NCBI GenBank assembly: GCA_017443235.1
Contig: JAFSOV010000005.1
Location: 1 to 52,453, forward strand
Length of the DNA: 52,453 bases
Direction of reading: 5' to 3'
Source of the DNA: Alphaproteobacteria bacterium
GTDB lineage: Bacteria; Pseudomonadota; Alphaproteobacteria; Rs-D84
In this document: positions 1 through 6,733 of the stretch, one piece after another
Position numbering within the stretch: position 1 is the first letter of the stretch
Layout of the letters: each line of letters opens with the position of its first letter
Position numbers and translations under genes: made by a program
The notes under the pieces: model-generated
The model's database searches: none
Told to the model about the DNA's origin: nothing
What the model saw: only the letters and a program-made list of their open reading frames with translations

Positions 1-51
1 CATGGGTGCGCGGATGCGCCAATGTCTACCCCACCGCGTTCCGCGGTCCCC

Positions 52-72
52 CCCCTTCACAACGTGAAGGGG
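52..72. other. Hairpin just upstream of the DGR target gene
   Basis: A perfect 9-bp stem (CCCCTTCAC / GTGAAGGGG) with a 3-nt AAC loop ends 22 bases before the target start codon. A second short palindrome (ACCGCG / CGCGGT) lies at about 33-47. There is no T-run on the plus side, so this is probably a leader or repeat hairpin and not a clear terminator. A similar gene-edge hairpin (CTCCTCC-GTG-GGAGGAG) sits at 28091-28107, beside the paralogous gene cassette. Confidence 0.6.
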
Positions 73-94
73 AATTAAAAAAAAGGAACACACA

Positions 95-1123
95 ATGAAC
101 AAAAGATTTTTATTTTGTATATTGGGAATGATTTTAACATTGCCGGCATATGCGGACCCGGTCACAGTGACCAGTCGTGATTATGTAGATACCACGGTTG
201 GCGCCCGTCAAAACAAGATTGAGGCCACATCGGGCGATAGTGTTGTGACATATTCAACAACGGCGGGTCAAACCGGTTCGCGTGCGATATTGGACGATTT
301 GTCGGGCACAACAACAACAGATATAAACATGGCCACTGCGATGGCGGCCGAAGATGCGGTATACAGTAAAAATCAGGAAGTATTAAATATTGGTGCACCA
401 AATGTTTTGACATACAGCGGTAGTGCCGGCACATTGACATCGACCCCGATATACGATTCGTCTGTGAACAAATTTTCCAATGGATTGGTTGATGCGGGAA
501 CGTTAAATATCGCAATGACAACGGCGGCGAACGATGAAATGACATGCGCCGAATATGCAACACCGGGTGATGCGACCACGGAATGTATATTATGGGAAAT
601 AAATACATCCGCCACGGCGCCATTGACCACAACGGCGTATTTGCCGGCGAACATTGCCGGAACATCGTATTGTTATAAATCGCATGACGCCAGGTCCAAT
701 GTTCGTAATCAATGTTCCACCACGATGTATAATGCGTTTAACGCGGGCGAATGGGGCACGGTTTTCCCGTATGGCGAGGTCAGTGGTATAAGCGTATGCA
801 GTAATATTGAACCAACAATAAAATATGAATATGGTGAAGGAGAAGATTCGTGGACAAGTTATAGGTATGCCCAGGTATCAACAAATCAAAGCGGTGTGCA
901 ATCACAATATGATGCATGGGTCAGTGGCGGTCGCCCAACAACGCCCGTTGGTGGATATTGTTATTGCAAGTTAACAAATCCATCGCCTGGGGCGTCGCGT
1001 TGGGTGTTCGGGAACTCGAACTCCGTTTCGAACTGTGCGTTCGGCTGTGCGTTCATCTGCGCGCACTACGTCCAGAACCTCGCCGACTTCCGCGGGGCCG
1101 TCTTCGGGGGTGTCGCGCAATGA
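95..1123 (+). CDS. DGR target: secreted variable surface protein
   Basis: The product is 342 aa with a Sec signal peptide (about residues 1-20, ending PAYA). After cleavage comes a DPVTVTSRDYVDTTVGARQ segment that recurs in the genes at 27422 and 52195. The middle is Thr/Ser/Ala-rich with scattered Cys. The C-terminal part (about 285-342, with YCYCK, ASRWVF and ADFRGAVFGG) resembles the ligand-binding end of C-type-lectin-like DGR targets, and the stop codon falls 5 bases after the variable repeat, as is usual. Residues coded by altered template adenines are G306, F316, G317, F320, I321, H324, Y325 and L329. N328 and the upstream Asn codons are unaltered. The start is supported by an AAGGA site at 83-87. 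Export or surface exposure is inferred from the signal peptide, and the ligand is unknown. Confidence 0.9.
   Translation: MNKRFLFCILGMILTLPAYADPVTVTSRDYVDTTVGARQNKIEATSGDSVVTYSTTAGQTGSRAILDDLSGTTTTDINMATAMAAEDAVYSKNQEVLNIGAPNVLTYSGSAGTLTSTPIYDSSVNKFSNGLVDAGTLNIAMTTAANDEMTCAEYATPGDATTECILWEINTSATAPLTTTAYLPANIAGTSYCYKSHDARSNVRNQCSTTMYNAFNAGEWGTVFPYGEVSGISVCSNIEPTIKYEYGEGEDSWTSYRYAQVSTNQSGVQSQYDAWVSGGRPTTPVGGYCYCKLTNPSPGASRWVFGNSNSVSNCAFGCAFICAHYVQNLADFRGAVFGGVAQ
985..1116 (+). repeat. DGR variable repeat (VR)
   Basis: This is a 132-bp match to the template repeat at 1311-1442, aligned without gaps at an offset of 326. There are 13 mismatches, and each lies opposite an adenine of the template: 7 A-to-T, 4 A-to-G and 2 A-to-C. 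Non-adenine template bases show no change at all. The last 36 bases (1081-1116) are identical and GC-rich, matching the expected position of the initiation-of-mutagenic-homology segment. Similarity stops at base 984 on the left and 1117 on the right. Confidence 0.96.
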
Positions 1124-1150
1124 TGTTATCGCAAACCATAAATCTTTTTC

Positions 1151-1188
1151 GCATATCACGCACCGGGGAACCCGGGTGTGTGATATGC
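1151..1188. other. Hairpin/cruciform downstream of the VR
   Basis: A long inverted repeat begins 35 bases after the VR. GCATATCAC pairs with GTGATATGC, and the stem continues inward through a G-T wobble and CACC/GGTG to a GC-rich tip. It lacks a clean T-run. In characterised DGRs, a hairpin or cruciform just 3' of the VR promotes target-site recognition, and the position here fits that role. It could also act as a terminator for the target transcript. Confidence 0.75.
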
Positions 1189-1206
1189 CGCAAACCGTCA
1201 CTGTGT

Positions 1207-1262
1207 ATGCGCGCGCAACGTGCGCGCATGCACGGTGGCAAAAAAATTCCCATAATGGGAAT
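1207..1262. other. Two further hairpins between VR and TR
   Basis: ATGCGCGC (1207-1214) pairs with GCGCGCAT (1222-1229) around a 7-nt loop. ATTCCCA (1246-1252) pairs with TGGGAAT (1256-1262) around a 3-nt loop. Together with the larger hairpin at 1151-1188 they fill most of the VR-TR spacer. They may insulate the target gene from the TR transcript or form the 5' part of the template RNA. Only the pairing is seen; the role is inferred. Confidence 0.6.
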
Positions 1263-1310
1263 AGGCTGTATCGCCGTATCCAGTTGGTGGCCCTTTGGGT
1301 GGTCTCGGTT

Positions 1311-1442
1311 GCCTGGGGCGTCGCGTTGGGTGTTCAAGAACTCGAACTCCGTTTCGAACTGTGCGAACAACTGTGCGAACAACTGCGCGAACAACGTCCA
1401 GAACAACGCCGACTTCCGCGGGGCCGTCTTCGGGGGTGTCGC
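1311..1442 (+). repeat. DGR template repeat (TR)
   Basis: This is the invariant donor copy for the VR. It contains 26 adenines, 13 of which are substituted in the current VR. Its central part is built of paired AAC codons separated by TGT/TGC-GCG, so in the target frame it would read CANNCANNCANNVQNN. Substituting the first two bases of AAC can yield many residues but never a stop codon, a classic DGR template design. The TR is not the C-terminus of any gene: reading frames through it lack a plausible start or signal peptide. It lies on the same strand as the target and the reverse transcriptase. Confidence 0.96.
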
Positions 1443-1665
1443 TCCTTGGGATTGTGAATACAGGGAAAACCTTTTGCCAACCTGCGGGACAGTGCCAAGG
1501 CACTTTTATGCCTTTGGATAAACATCATCAAGGCGGGGTGGTACAGCCTGAGCCCCGGGCATTTTAAGCGCCGGTGTGCCAAATACAAAACGCAGGGGAT
1601 GTTTGGGCCAGTAGTTTGTTCTGTATCGTGACGAAAGCCCGGAACATCCGATAAGAGAGAATAAA
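1443..1665 (+). ncRNA. Structured spacer RNA 3' of the TR
   Basis: These 223 bases between the TR and the accessory gene carry no convincing gene but have strong pairing. AGTGC/GCACT lies at 1491-1504. A two-part stem pairs GGATGTT (1597-1603) with AACATCC (1643-1649), continued by GGGC (1605-1608) with GCCC (1637-1640). In the Bordetella phage DGR, the spacer RNA directly 3' of the TR is required for template-primed cDNA synthesis. This region sits in the same place and probably does the same job. Transcript ends are not defined by the sequence. Confidence 0.65.
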
Positions 1666-1998
1666 ATGACTTTGGATGAAATAGCAAAATTTAATACAAA
1701 CGAATGTCCGCGATTTTCACACTTTGCACGCGAACAATTGCCTATGCCCGGTGTGAAAAAATACCTGAACGATATTCTGAATCGTGAAATATTTGTCACA
1801 GATTTCAGAATAACAAAATCTAAACGCAAAGAGGGAACAGAATGTATGCAATTTCAATTTAAGTTGGATAATCAGGTATGTGTCGCATTTACCGGCAGTG
1901 CCGTTTTGATGGACCAGATGCAATCTGCACGTGAAAATGACAAAATTCCCTTTGTGGGAACAATAGTCAAAATAGATAAATATTATTCTTTTTCTTGA
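1666..1998 (+). CDS. Putative DGR accessory protein, not obviously Avd
   Basis: The product is 110 aa and sits between the TR spacer and the reverse transcriptase, ending 4 bases before the RT start, so it is almost certainly co-transcribed with it. DGRs usually carry a small accessory protein here. The common one, Avd, is a basic four-helix bundle. This protein looks different: its middle (about 40-75, VTDFRITKSK then MQFQFKLDNQVCVAF) and its end (IPFVGTIVKIDKYYSFS) look beta-rich, perhaps an OB-like nucleic-acid-binding fold, although that is a guess from the pattern. It has a GAGAGAATAAA ribosome-binding region. The assignment as an accessory rests on position; no specific family was recognised. 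Confidence 0.7.
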   Translation: MTLDEIAKFNTNECPRFSHFAREQLPMPGVKKYLNDILNREIFVTDFRITKSKRKEGTECMQFQFKLDNQVCVAFTGSAVLMDQMQSARENDKIPFVGTIVKIDKYYSFS

Positions 1999-2002
1999 AT
2001 CA

Positions 2003-3004
2003 ATGAAAACATATAAAAATCTGTGGGATAAATTTATATCCGTTGAAAATTTCGAACTGGCCGCGCGTCGCGCCGTTAAAAGTAAAAAATCAAAAAAATC
2101 TGTGCAGTATTTCTTGGCACACAAAGATGAATTGATACAAAAATTGCGCAACAGTTTAATTACCGGAACATTCAAAACATCACAATATAAAATATTTACA
2201 ATCTATGAACCCAAAAAACGCGAAATATATAAATTGCCACTGTATCCCGACCATGTCCTGCATCATGCATTGATAAATATCCTGGGGCCAATTTGGCAGA
2301 AAATGTTTATTCGTGATTCGTACGCATGTATCCCCAGGCGCGGATTACACGCCGCATCGCGCCGGACCATGGATTTTGTGCGCAGAAATAAATATGTATT
2401 GCAATGCGATATCCGTAAATTCTATCCAAGTATAAATCATGAAAATATGATGAAAATAATCGCAAGAAAAATTCACGATAGGCGAATATTGAAAATACTG
2501 AAAGAAATTATTTTTTCGGTCGATGGCGAAACAAATTTGCCTATTGGAAATTTGACCAGTCAATGGTTGGGAAATGTGTACCTGAACGAACTGGATTATT
2601 TTGTAAAGCATATATTGCGTTGGCGTGACTATATACGATATTGTGATGATTTTTGTCTGTACGGAAACAACAAGAATAAATTGAAATCTGTGTTATGTAA
2701 TGTAAAACGGTTTATAGAAATGAATTTATTTATGTCTTTTTCACGAACAATTGTTCGTAAAACAAAGGATGGAATAGATTTTATCGGATACAGACATTTT
2801 AGAAAATTCGTGCTGCTGCGGAAAAAATCGGCACTCAAAATAAAACACAGAATATTGAATATCATAAAATATCATGATTGGTCTGAACATTGTTCTGGAC
2901 AAATTGCTGCCGCATATGGGTGGTTAAAATGGGCGTGCACATATAATTTTAGAAATAAAATTTGTCCAGAAAAATGTGGACTTTTGGATTTAATGGTAAT
3001 ATAA
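2003..3004 (+). CDS. DGR reverse transcriptase
   Basis: The product is 333 aa. Reverse-transcriptase motifs appear in order: the basic N-terminus and KREIYKLPLYPDHVLHHAL (about 72-90), motif A CDIRKFYPSI (135-144, catalytic D136), IGNLTSQ (181-187), the catalytic YCDD (213-216) and GIDFIGY (257-263). IGNLTSQ fits the (I/V/L)GxxxSQ signature that separates DGR reverse transcriptases from group II intron and retron enzymes. There is no maturase or endonuclease domain. The enzyme should copy the TR RNA into adenine-mutagenised cDNA, which then replaces the VR. The strongly AT-rich codon use contrasts with the GC-rich TR and VR. Confidence 0.95.
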   Translation: MKTYKNLWDKFISVENFELAARRAVKSKKSKKSVQYFLAHKDELIQKLRNSLITGTFKTSQYKIFTIYEPKKREIYKLPLYPDHVLHHALINILGPIWQKMFIRDSYACIPRRGLHAASRRTMDFVRRNKYVLQCDIRKFYPSINHENMMKIIARKIHDRRILKILKEIIFSVDGETNLPIGNLTSQWLGNVYLNELDYFVKHILRWRDYIRYCDDFCLYGNNKNKLKSVLCNVKRFIEMNLFMSFSRTIVRKTKDGIDFIGYRHFRKFVLLRKKSALKIKHRILNIIKYHDWSEHCSGQIAAAYGWLKWACTYNFRNKICPEKCGLLDLMVI

Positions 3005-3082
3005 TGACGGACATGAAACAGTTTTTGTTTATTTTCACAACATTCACAACCACAACCCCCGCGGGGGTACGGTAATTTCTAT

Positions 3083-3110
3083 TTGCGTTTTTTATGGCGC
3101 GCAGTATAAT
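3083..3110 (+). promoter_or_regulatory. Sigma-70-type promoter for thrS
   Basis: TTGCGT (3083-3088) and a perfect TATAAT (3105-3110) are spaced by 16 bases, 43 bases before the thrS start codon. A GC palindrome (ACCCCCGCGGGGGT, about 3055-3068) just upstream has no T-run and cannot be called a terminator with confidence. Confidence 0.6.
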
Positions 3111-3152
3111 CAAATAGTTTCAAAAAATAAAAAAATATAGAGGAATATTATT

Positions 3153-4880
3153 ATGTCTTATCCAATCGAATTGATTCGTCACTCGTTGGCGCACGTTATG
3201 GCCGCCGCAGTGAAAAAGTTGCACCCAGATGTTAAGTTTGCGGGTGGTCCGGCAATTGAAAACGGGTTCTATTATGACTTTGATACAGATTATCGTTTTT
3301 CCGAAGAAGATTTTGAAAAAATCGAAAAAGAAATGCGCGACCTGATTAAATCAAACGGTCGGTTCGAACAACGCATTGTCGATTTGGACGAAGCAAAAAA
3401 AATCTTTGCCGACCAGCCATATAAAATGGAATGGTTGAATGAATATGATGCGGCGGGCGAAAAGTTATCGATTTATACTTTCCGCGACTTTACTGATTTA
3501 TGCCGTGGACCGCATGTGGAATCAAGTAAAGATTTGCCGCGCGACGGATTCAAAATTCGCGCTGTGGCCGGTGCATACTGGAAAGGCGATTCCAAAAACA
3601 AAATGTTGCAACGCATTTATGTTGATGCATTTGAAAGCAAAGATGCATTGGATACGTTCCTTAAAATGCAGGAAGAGGCCGCAAAGCGCGACCATCGTAA
3701 AATTGGTAAAGAAATGGATTTGTTCCATTTTGAACCGGAATTTGCGCCGGGCGCGGTGTTCTGGCACGACAAGGGTTATCGCGTATATCGCAAATTGATT
3801 GAATATATGCGTGCACGTCAAGAACGCGCGGGCTATCTTGAAATTTCAACCCCCGCCGTTATGGACCGGTCTTTGTGGGAAACTTCGGGACACTGGGAAA
3901 AATATGGTGCGCATAATTATTCCGGTAAAACCGAAGACGACCGTATGTTCTGTATTAAACCGATGAATTGCCCGGGCGGAATTTTGGTGTATCGCCAAAA
4001 TATTCGTTCCTATCGTGATTTGCCGTTGCGCCTTGCGGAATTTGGCAAGGTTCATCGTTACGAAGCATCGGGTTCGTTGATGGGCCTTATGCGTGTGCGT
4101 GAATTTACCCAGGACGATGCGCACATTTTCTGTGCACCAGAACAGATGGAAGGTGAATGCATTGAAACGCTGAAATTGATTTTGGATATTTATAAACAGT
4201 TTGGATTTAATGATGTTAAAATCTATCTGTCCACGCGGCCGGAAAAACGCATTGGGTCTGACGAGGTTTGGGATATGTGCGAAAATGCACTGTCGAATGC
4301 GTTGACCACACACGGTTATGCGTTTGAGATAAATCCGGGCGAAGGCGCGTTCTATGGCCCGAAACTGGAATTCATTTTGCGTGATGCGATTGGTCGCGAA
4401 TGGCAATGCGGAACGATTCAGGTCGATATGAATTTGCCGGAAAGATTTGATATTTCCTATATCGGTGAAGATGGCGAAAAACATCGCCCGGTTATGTTGC
4501 ACCGCGCTTTGTTCGGTTCAATTGAACGCTTTATGGGCATATTGATTGAAAATCATGCGGGCAATTTGCCGCTCTGGTTGTCGCCAGAACCGTTGGTTGT
4601 TGTGCCGATTTCCGAAAAATATCGCGATTATGCCGAAAGTGTTGTTGCCGATTTGCGCGCGGCGGGAATATATGCCCGTGCCGATTTGCGTGACGAAAAG
4701 GTCAATTACAAGGTTCGCGAATTGTCAATGGCAAAAACCCCGATTATCGCCGTTGTCGGTGAAAAAGAGGCAAATGATAAAACCGTCACCCTGCGCAGAC
4801 TGGGGCAAGAAAAACAAGAAGTTGTCGCGTTGGCGGACTTTGTTGAACAAATGCGCAATGCGGTTAAATTGCCGCTATAA
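3153..4880 (+). CDS. thrS: Threonyl-tRNA synthetase lacking the TGS domain
   Basis: The product is 575 aa and charges tRNA-Thr with threonine in the cytoplasm. It opens directly in the editing domain (HSLAH, H10 and H14, equivalent to the HxxxH of E. coli ThrRS). The small N-terminal TGS domain of ~61 residues is therefore absent, since key residues are offset by exactly 61 from E. coli. The zinc ligands are present as C273 (MNCPGG), H324 (DDAHIF) and H450 (LHRALFGSIERF). Class II motif 2 (HRYEASGSLMGLMRVREF, about 301-318) and the C-terminal anticodon-binding domain follow. The start is supported by GAGGAATATT before the ATG, and no in-frame upstream extension encodes a TGS domain. Confidence 0.97.
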   Translation: MSYPIELIRHSLAHVMAAAVKKLHPDVKFAGGPAIENGFYYDFDTDYRFSEEDFEKIEKEMRDLIKSNGRFEQRIVDLDEAKKIFADQPYKMEWLNEYDAAGEKLSIYTFRDFTDLCRGPHVESSKDLPRDGFKIRAVAGAYWKGDSKNKMLQRIYVDAFESKDALDTFLKMQEEAAKRDHRKIGKEMDLFHFEPEFAPGAVFWHDKGYRVYRKLIEYMRARQERAGYLEISTPAVMDRSLWETSGHWEKYGAHNYSGKTEDDRMFCIKPMNCPGGILVYRQNIRSYRDLPLRLAEFGKVHRYEASGSLMGLMRVREFTQDDAHIFCAPEQMEGECIETLKLILDIYKQFGFNDVKIYLSTRPEKRIGSDEVWDMCENALSNALTTHGYAFEINPGEGAFYGPKLEFILRDAIGREWQCGTIQVDMNLPERFDISYIGEDGEKHRPVMLHRALFGSIERFMGILIENHAGNLPLWLSPEPLVVVPISEKYRDYAESVVADLRAAGIYARADLRDEKVNYKVRELSMAKTPIIAVVGEKEANDKTVTLRRLGQEKQEVVALADFVEQMRNAVKLPL

Positions 4881-4886
4881 TCATGA

Positions 4887-4960
4887 CGTCATCCCGGCGA
4901 AAGCCGGGATCTGGTCGTCACGGCTGAAAATACGAGGTCCCGACTTTCGTCGGGATGACG
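4887..4960. repeat. Pair of inverted REP-like palindromes
   Basis: Two copies of a repeat of type CGTCATCCCGnCGAAAGnCG, each itself a hairpin, lie head to head at 4887-4910 and 4937-4960. They are separated by 26 bases and can form one long stem. They lie between thrS and the lipoprotein gene. Related GTCATCCCG units occur at about 51850-51873 and, on the other strand, at 27236-27245 and 52008-52017, so this looks like a dispersed genomic palindrome family. Confidence 0.8.
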
Positions 4961-4977
4961 AAAGTAAAGGAAAACAT

Positions 4978-5121
4978 ATGAAAAAAATAATCTTGATTGT
5001 TGCGTTGTTGGCACCGGTCGTGTTGGCGGCATGTTCGGGGACATGCGAAACCGAACCAATTGTGGAAGAAAATCATAAACTGATTGTTCCGCCAAACTTT
5101 GGTGCGCGCCCCGCAAAATAA
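4978..5121 (+). CDS. Small lipoprotein
   Basis: The product is 47 aa with a lipoprotein signal peptide (MKKIILIVALLAPVVLAAC). The lipobox LAAC places the lipidated Cys at residue 19, leaving a mature peptide of only about 29 residues with a second Cys (C23) and a PPNFGARP tail. An AAAGG ribosome-binding site precedes the ATG. It resembles the very short entericidin-like or LptM-like lipoproteins only in architecture. No specific family was recognised. Confidence 0.75.
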   Translation: MKKIILIVALLAPVVLAACSGTCETEPIVEENHKLIVPPNFGARPAK

Positions 5122-5123
5122 TT

Positions 5124-5151
5124 TTGTGATATCACATTTTTATGGTATAAT
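5124..5151 (+). promoter_or_regulatory. Promoter for the SPOR-protein/tatA operon
   Basis: TTGTGA (5124-5129) and TATAAT (5146-5151) are spaced by 16 bases, 27 bases before the start codon at 5179. The GTGATATCAC palindrome at 5126-5135 overlaps the -35 side and could be an operator, though the binding protein is unknown. Confidence 0.6.
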
Positions 5152-5178
5152 ATATTCAGTTACAAGGGAGAGACCATA

Positions 5179-5988
5179 ATGAATGATGAAAATTTGGATT
5201 TATTAGACCTGGACGATACCGATACACCGGTGGATGATAATTTGCCGGATGCAACGCCGTTTGCGGCACCGCGCCCGCATCGTCCGTGGTTGTTGTTGGT
5301 AATTGGATTGGCGATAATTATTTTGGCGGTGTTTATCATTATCCGCGTGGTGGGCAGTAATTCTTCGTCTTCGATAGATGTTGATTTGGGCGCGCCGATT
5401 GTAGTAGAGGAACGCCCCGTGGATGTTCGGCCCGAACCGGGTATGATGCCACCGGCACCAATGCCCCAACCGGGTCAGGCGGCCGCGCCCGCACCGGCAC
5501 CAATGATGGTTGTGCCGGTCGCGAATCCGGCACCAATGCCACAACCGGCACCCGCACCGGTCGCGCAACCGCAACCACAACCGAATCAAAATGTGCGTGT
5601 TATTGAAGACCGCAAAGATGTGACGTTTGATCCGTCACGTGCCGCGGCAACACCTAAACCGATTCCGGCACCGGCGCCCAAGACGGTAAAGACGCCGACA
5701 AAACCAAAGCCGGCACCGAAACCCGCCGCGCAAAAGGTTGCAAACGGTGGTTGGTATGTTCAGTTTGGTTCGTACAGCACCCGTAGTGCCGCCGAAGCGT
5801 CCGAGAAAAAGATTCGTGCCGCGCACCCAAGTTTGTTCAGTGGCAAACAGTTCGTAATTTTGGCGGCCGTTTTGCCAAGTGGCCAAACAACGTATCGTTT
5901 GCGTGTGGCATTTGCAAATTCGACCGATGCAAACGGGTTCTGTCGTAACGCAAAATCCGATGGATTGGATTGTTATGTGGCAAAATAA
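5179..5988 (+). CDS. SPOR-domain inner-membrane protein
   Basis: The product is 269 aa. A very acidic cytoplasmic N-terminus (about 1-30) is followed by one transmembrane helix (about 37-60, LLLVIGLAIIILAVFIII). A long Pro/Ala/Met-rich periplasmic linker (about 80-185) leads to a C-terminal SPOR domain (about 188-269, beginning GGWYVQFGSYS). SPOR domains bind denuded glycan strands of septal peptidoglycan, so the protein is probably a divisome-associated FtsN-like factor. The topology (N-in, C-out) matches FtsN/DamX-type proteins. TatA follows 10 bases downstream, probably in the same operon. Confidence 0.88.
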   Translation: MNDENLDLLDLDDTDTPVDDNLPDATPFAAPRPHRPWLLLVIGLAIIILAVFIIIRVVGSNSSSSIDVDLGAPIVVEERPVDVRPEPGMMPPAPMPQPGQAAAPAPAPMMVVPVANPAPMPQPAPAPVAQPQPQPNQNVRVIEDRKDVTFDPSRAAATPKPIPAPAPKTVKTPTKPKPAPKPAAQKVANGGWYVQFGSYSTRSAAEASEKKIRAAHPSLFSGKQFVILAAVLPSGQTTYRLRVAFANSTDANGFCRNAKSDGLDCYVAK

Positions 5989-5998
5989 GGAGTAAAAG

Positions 5999-6262
5999 AT
6001 GTTTGGAAGACTGGGTTGGATGGAAATACTGGTTATAGTTTTGTTGTTGGTGATTTTGTTTGGTCATGCCAAGATTCCAACAATGATGAAAAATTTGGCA
6101 GGTGGCATCAAAACCTTTAAGAAAGAAATGAAGGACGATGATACCAAAAAGGCCGAGGCCAAAAAAGAACCTGTGAAAAAAGAATCGGTAAAGAAAACGC
6201 CCGTAAAAAAGCCGGCGGCAAAAAAGCCTGCAGTAAAAAAACGGGTTGTTAAAAAGAAATAA
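5999..6262 (+). CDS. tatA: Twin-arginine translocase subunit TatA
   Basis: The product is 87 aa. It has a short N-terminal transmembrane helix (WMEILVIVLLLVILFG, about 7-22), the hinge HAKIP and the amphipathic helix MMKNLAGGIKTFKKEM (about 29-44). The tail is very Lys/Ala/Pro-rich, with near-tandem KKxxVKKxPVKKP units. TatA oligomers form the passage for folded proteins after TatBC docking. tatB and tatC are encoded together about 8 kb away (14296-15272), so the tat genes are split. An AAGGAG site precedes the ATG, and a bidirectional terminator follows. Confidence 0.93.
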   Translation: MFGRLGWMEILVIVLLLVILFGHAKIPTMMKNLAGGIKTFKKEMKDDDTKKAEAKKEPVKKESVKKTPVKKPAAKKPAVKKRVVKKK

Positions 6263-6267
6263 AAAAT

Positions 6268-6290
6268 GGCGGTTTTCACCGCCGTTTTTT
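6268..6290. terminator. Bidirectional intrinsic terminator (tatA / dksA)
   Basis: The stem GGCGGT (6268-6273) / ACCGCC (6278-6283) has a 4-nt loop. It is preceded by an A-run (6261-6266) and followed by a T-run (6285-6292), so it can serve both the rightward tatA transcript and the leftward trxA-dksA transcript. Confidence 0.85.
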
Positions 6291-6301
6291 TTATGTGATT
6301 T

Positions 6302-6730
6302 TTATTTTCTTTTTTCGTGTTCTTCTTGTTCTTCGATTGTCATTGTGGCAAGCGGTCGCGCCAACATACGCGAAAGGCCGATTTCATCACCGGAAATAAC
6401 ACTGTACCCAAATGTGCCATTTTCGATTCGTTCCAATGCCGCATCAATCTTGGCAAGTAAATTATTTGCGCGTTCCGCGGTGCGCAATGTCAGGGTGTTT
6501 TCCTGTTCAGACACCGCAATATCCAAATCGTCCCCGGTGATGGTTGAATTGGTTTTATTCGCATTACTAATGTAATCCAATGCCGATGCATTTTGTTGCA
6601 ATATTTCTTCTTTTTGTGCATTTAACAATTGATAGAAATATGCCAAATGCTGGGGGCACATATATGGCTCTGATTTTTTTGGTGTATATTTCGGGGCCAG
6701 TTCGATGTTTTTATAATTTTGTTTTGCCAT
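6302..6730 (-). CDS. dksA: DksA-type RNA polymerase-binding regulator, zinc-less
   Basis: The product is 142 aa, the usual DksA length. DksA landmarks are MCPQHLAYFYQLLNAQKEEI near the N-terminus, the coiled-coil tip DDLDIAVSEQE carrying the D-x-x-D-x-A pattern that reaches the polymerase secondary channel, and the C-terminal ARPLATMTIEEQEEHEK. The zinc-finger cysteines are missing: the expected GYCxxxG reads GYSVISG and no CxxC remains, so it resembles Cys-poor DksA variants. It should modulate transcription with (p)ppGpp, if that pathway exists here. It is the last gene of a trxA-dksA pair separated by 3 bases. Confidence 0.88.
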   Translation of the reverse strand: MAKQNYKNIELAPKYTPKKSEPYMCPQHLAYFYQLLNAQKEEILQQNASALDYISNANKTNSTITGDDLDIAVSEQENTLTLRTAERANNLLAKIDAALERIENGTFGYSVISGDEIGLSRMLARPLATMTIEEQEEHEKRK

Positions 6731-6733
6731 CTT

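Noticed and set aside
162..665. Minus-strand frame of 167 codons within the DGR target gene
   Set aside because: Shadow of the real plus-strand gene, with no start signal and atypical composition.
916..1687. Several overlapping long frames on both strands through the TR and VR-TR spacer
   Set aside because: They have no ribosome-binding sites, are Arg/Cys-rich nonsense products of a GC-rich low-stop stretch, and overlap the TR, hairpins and each other.
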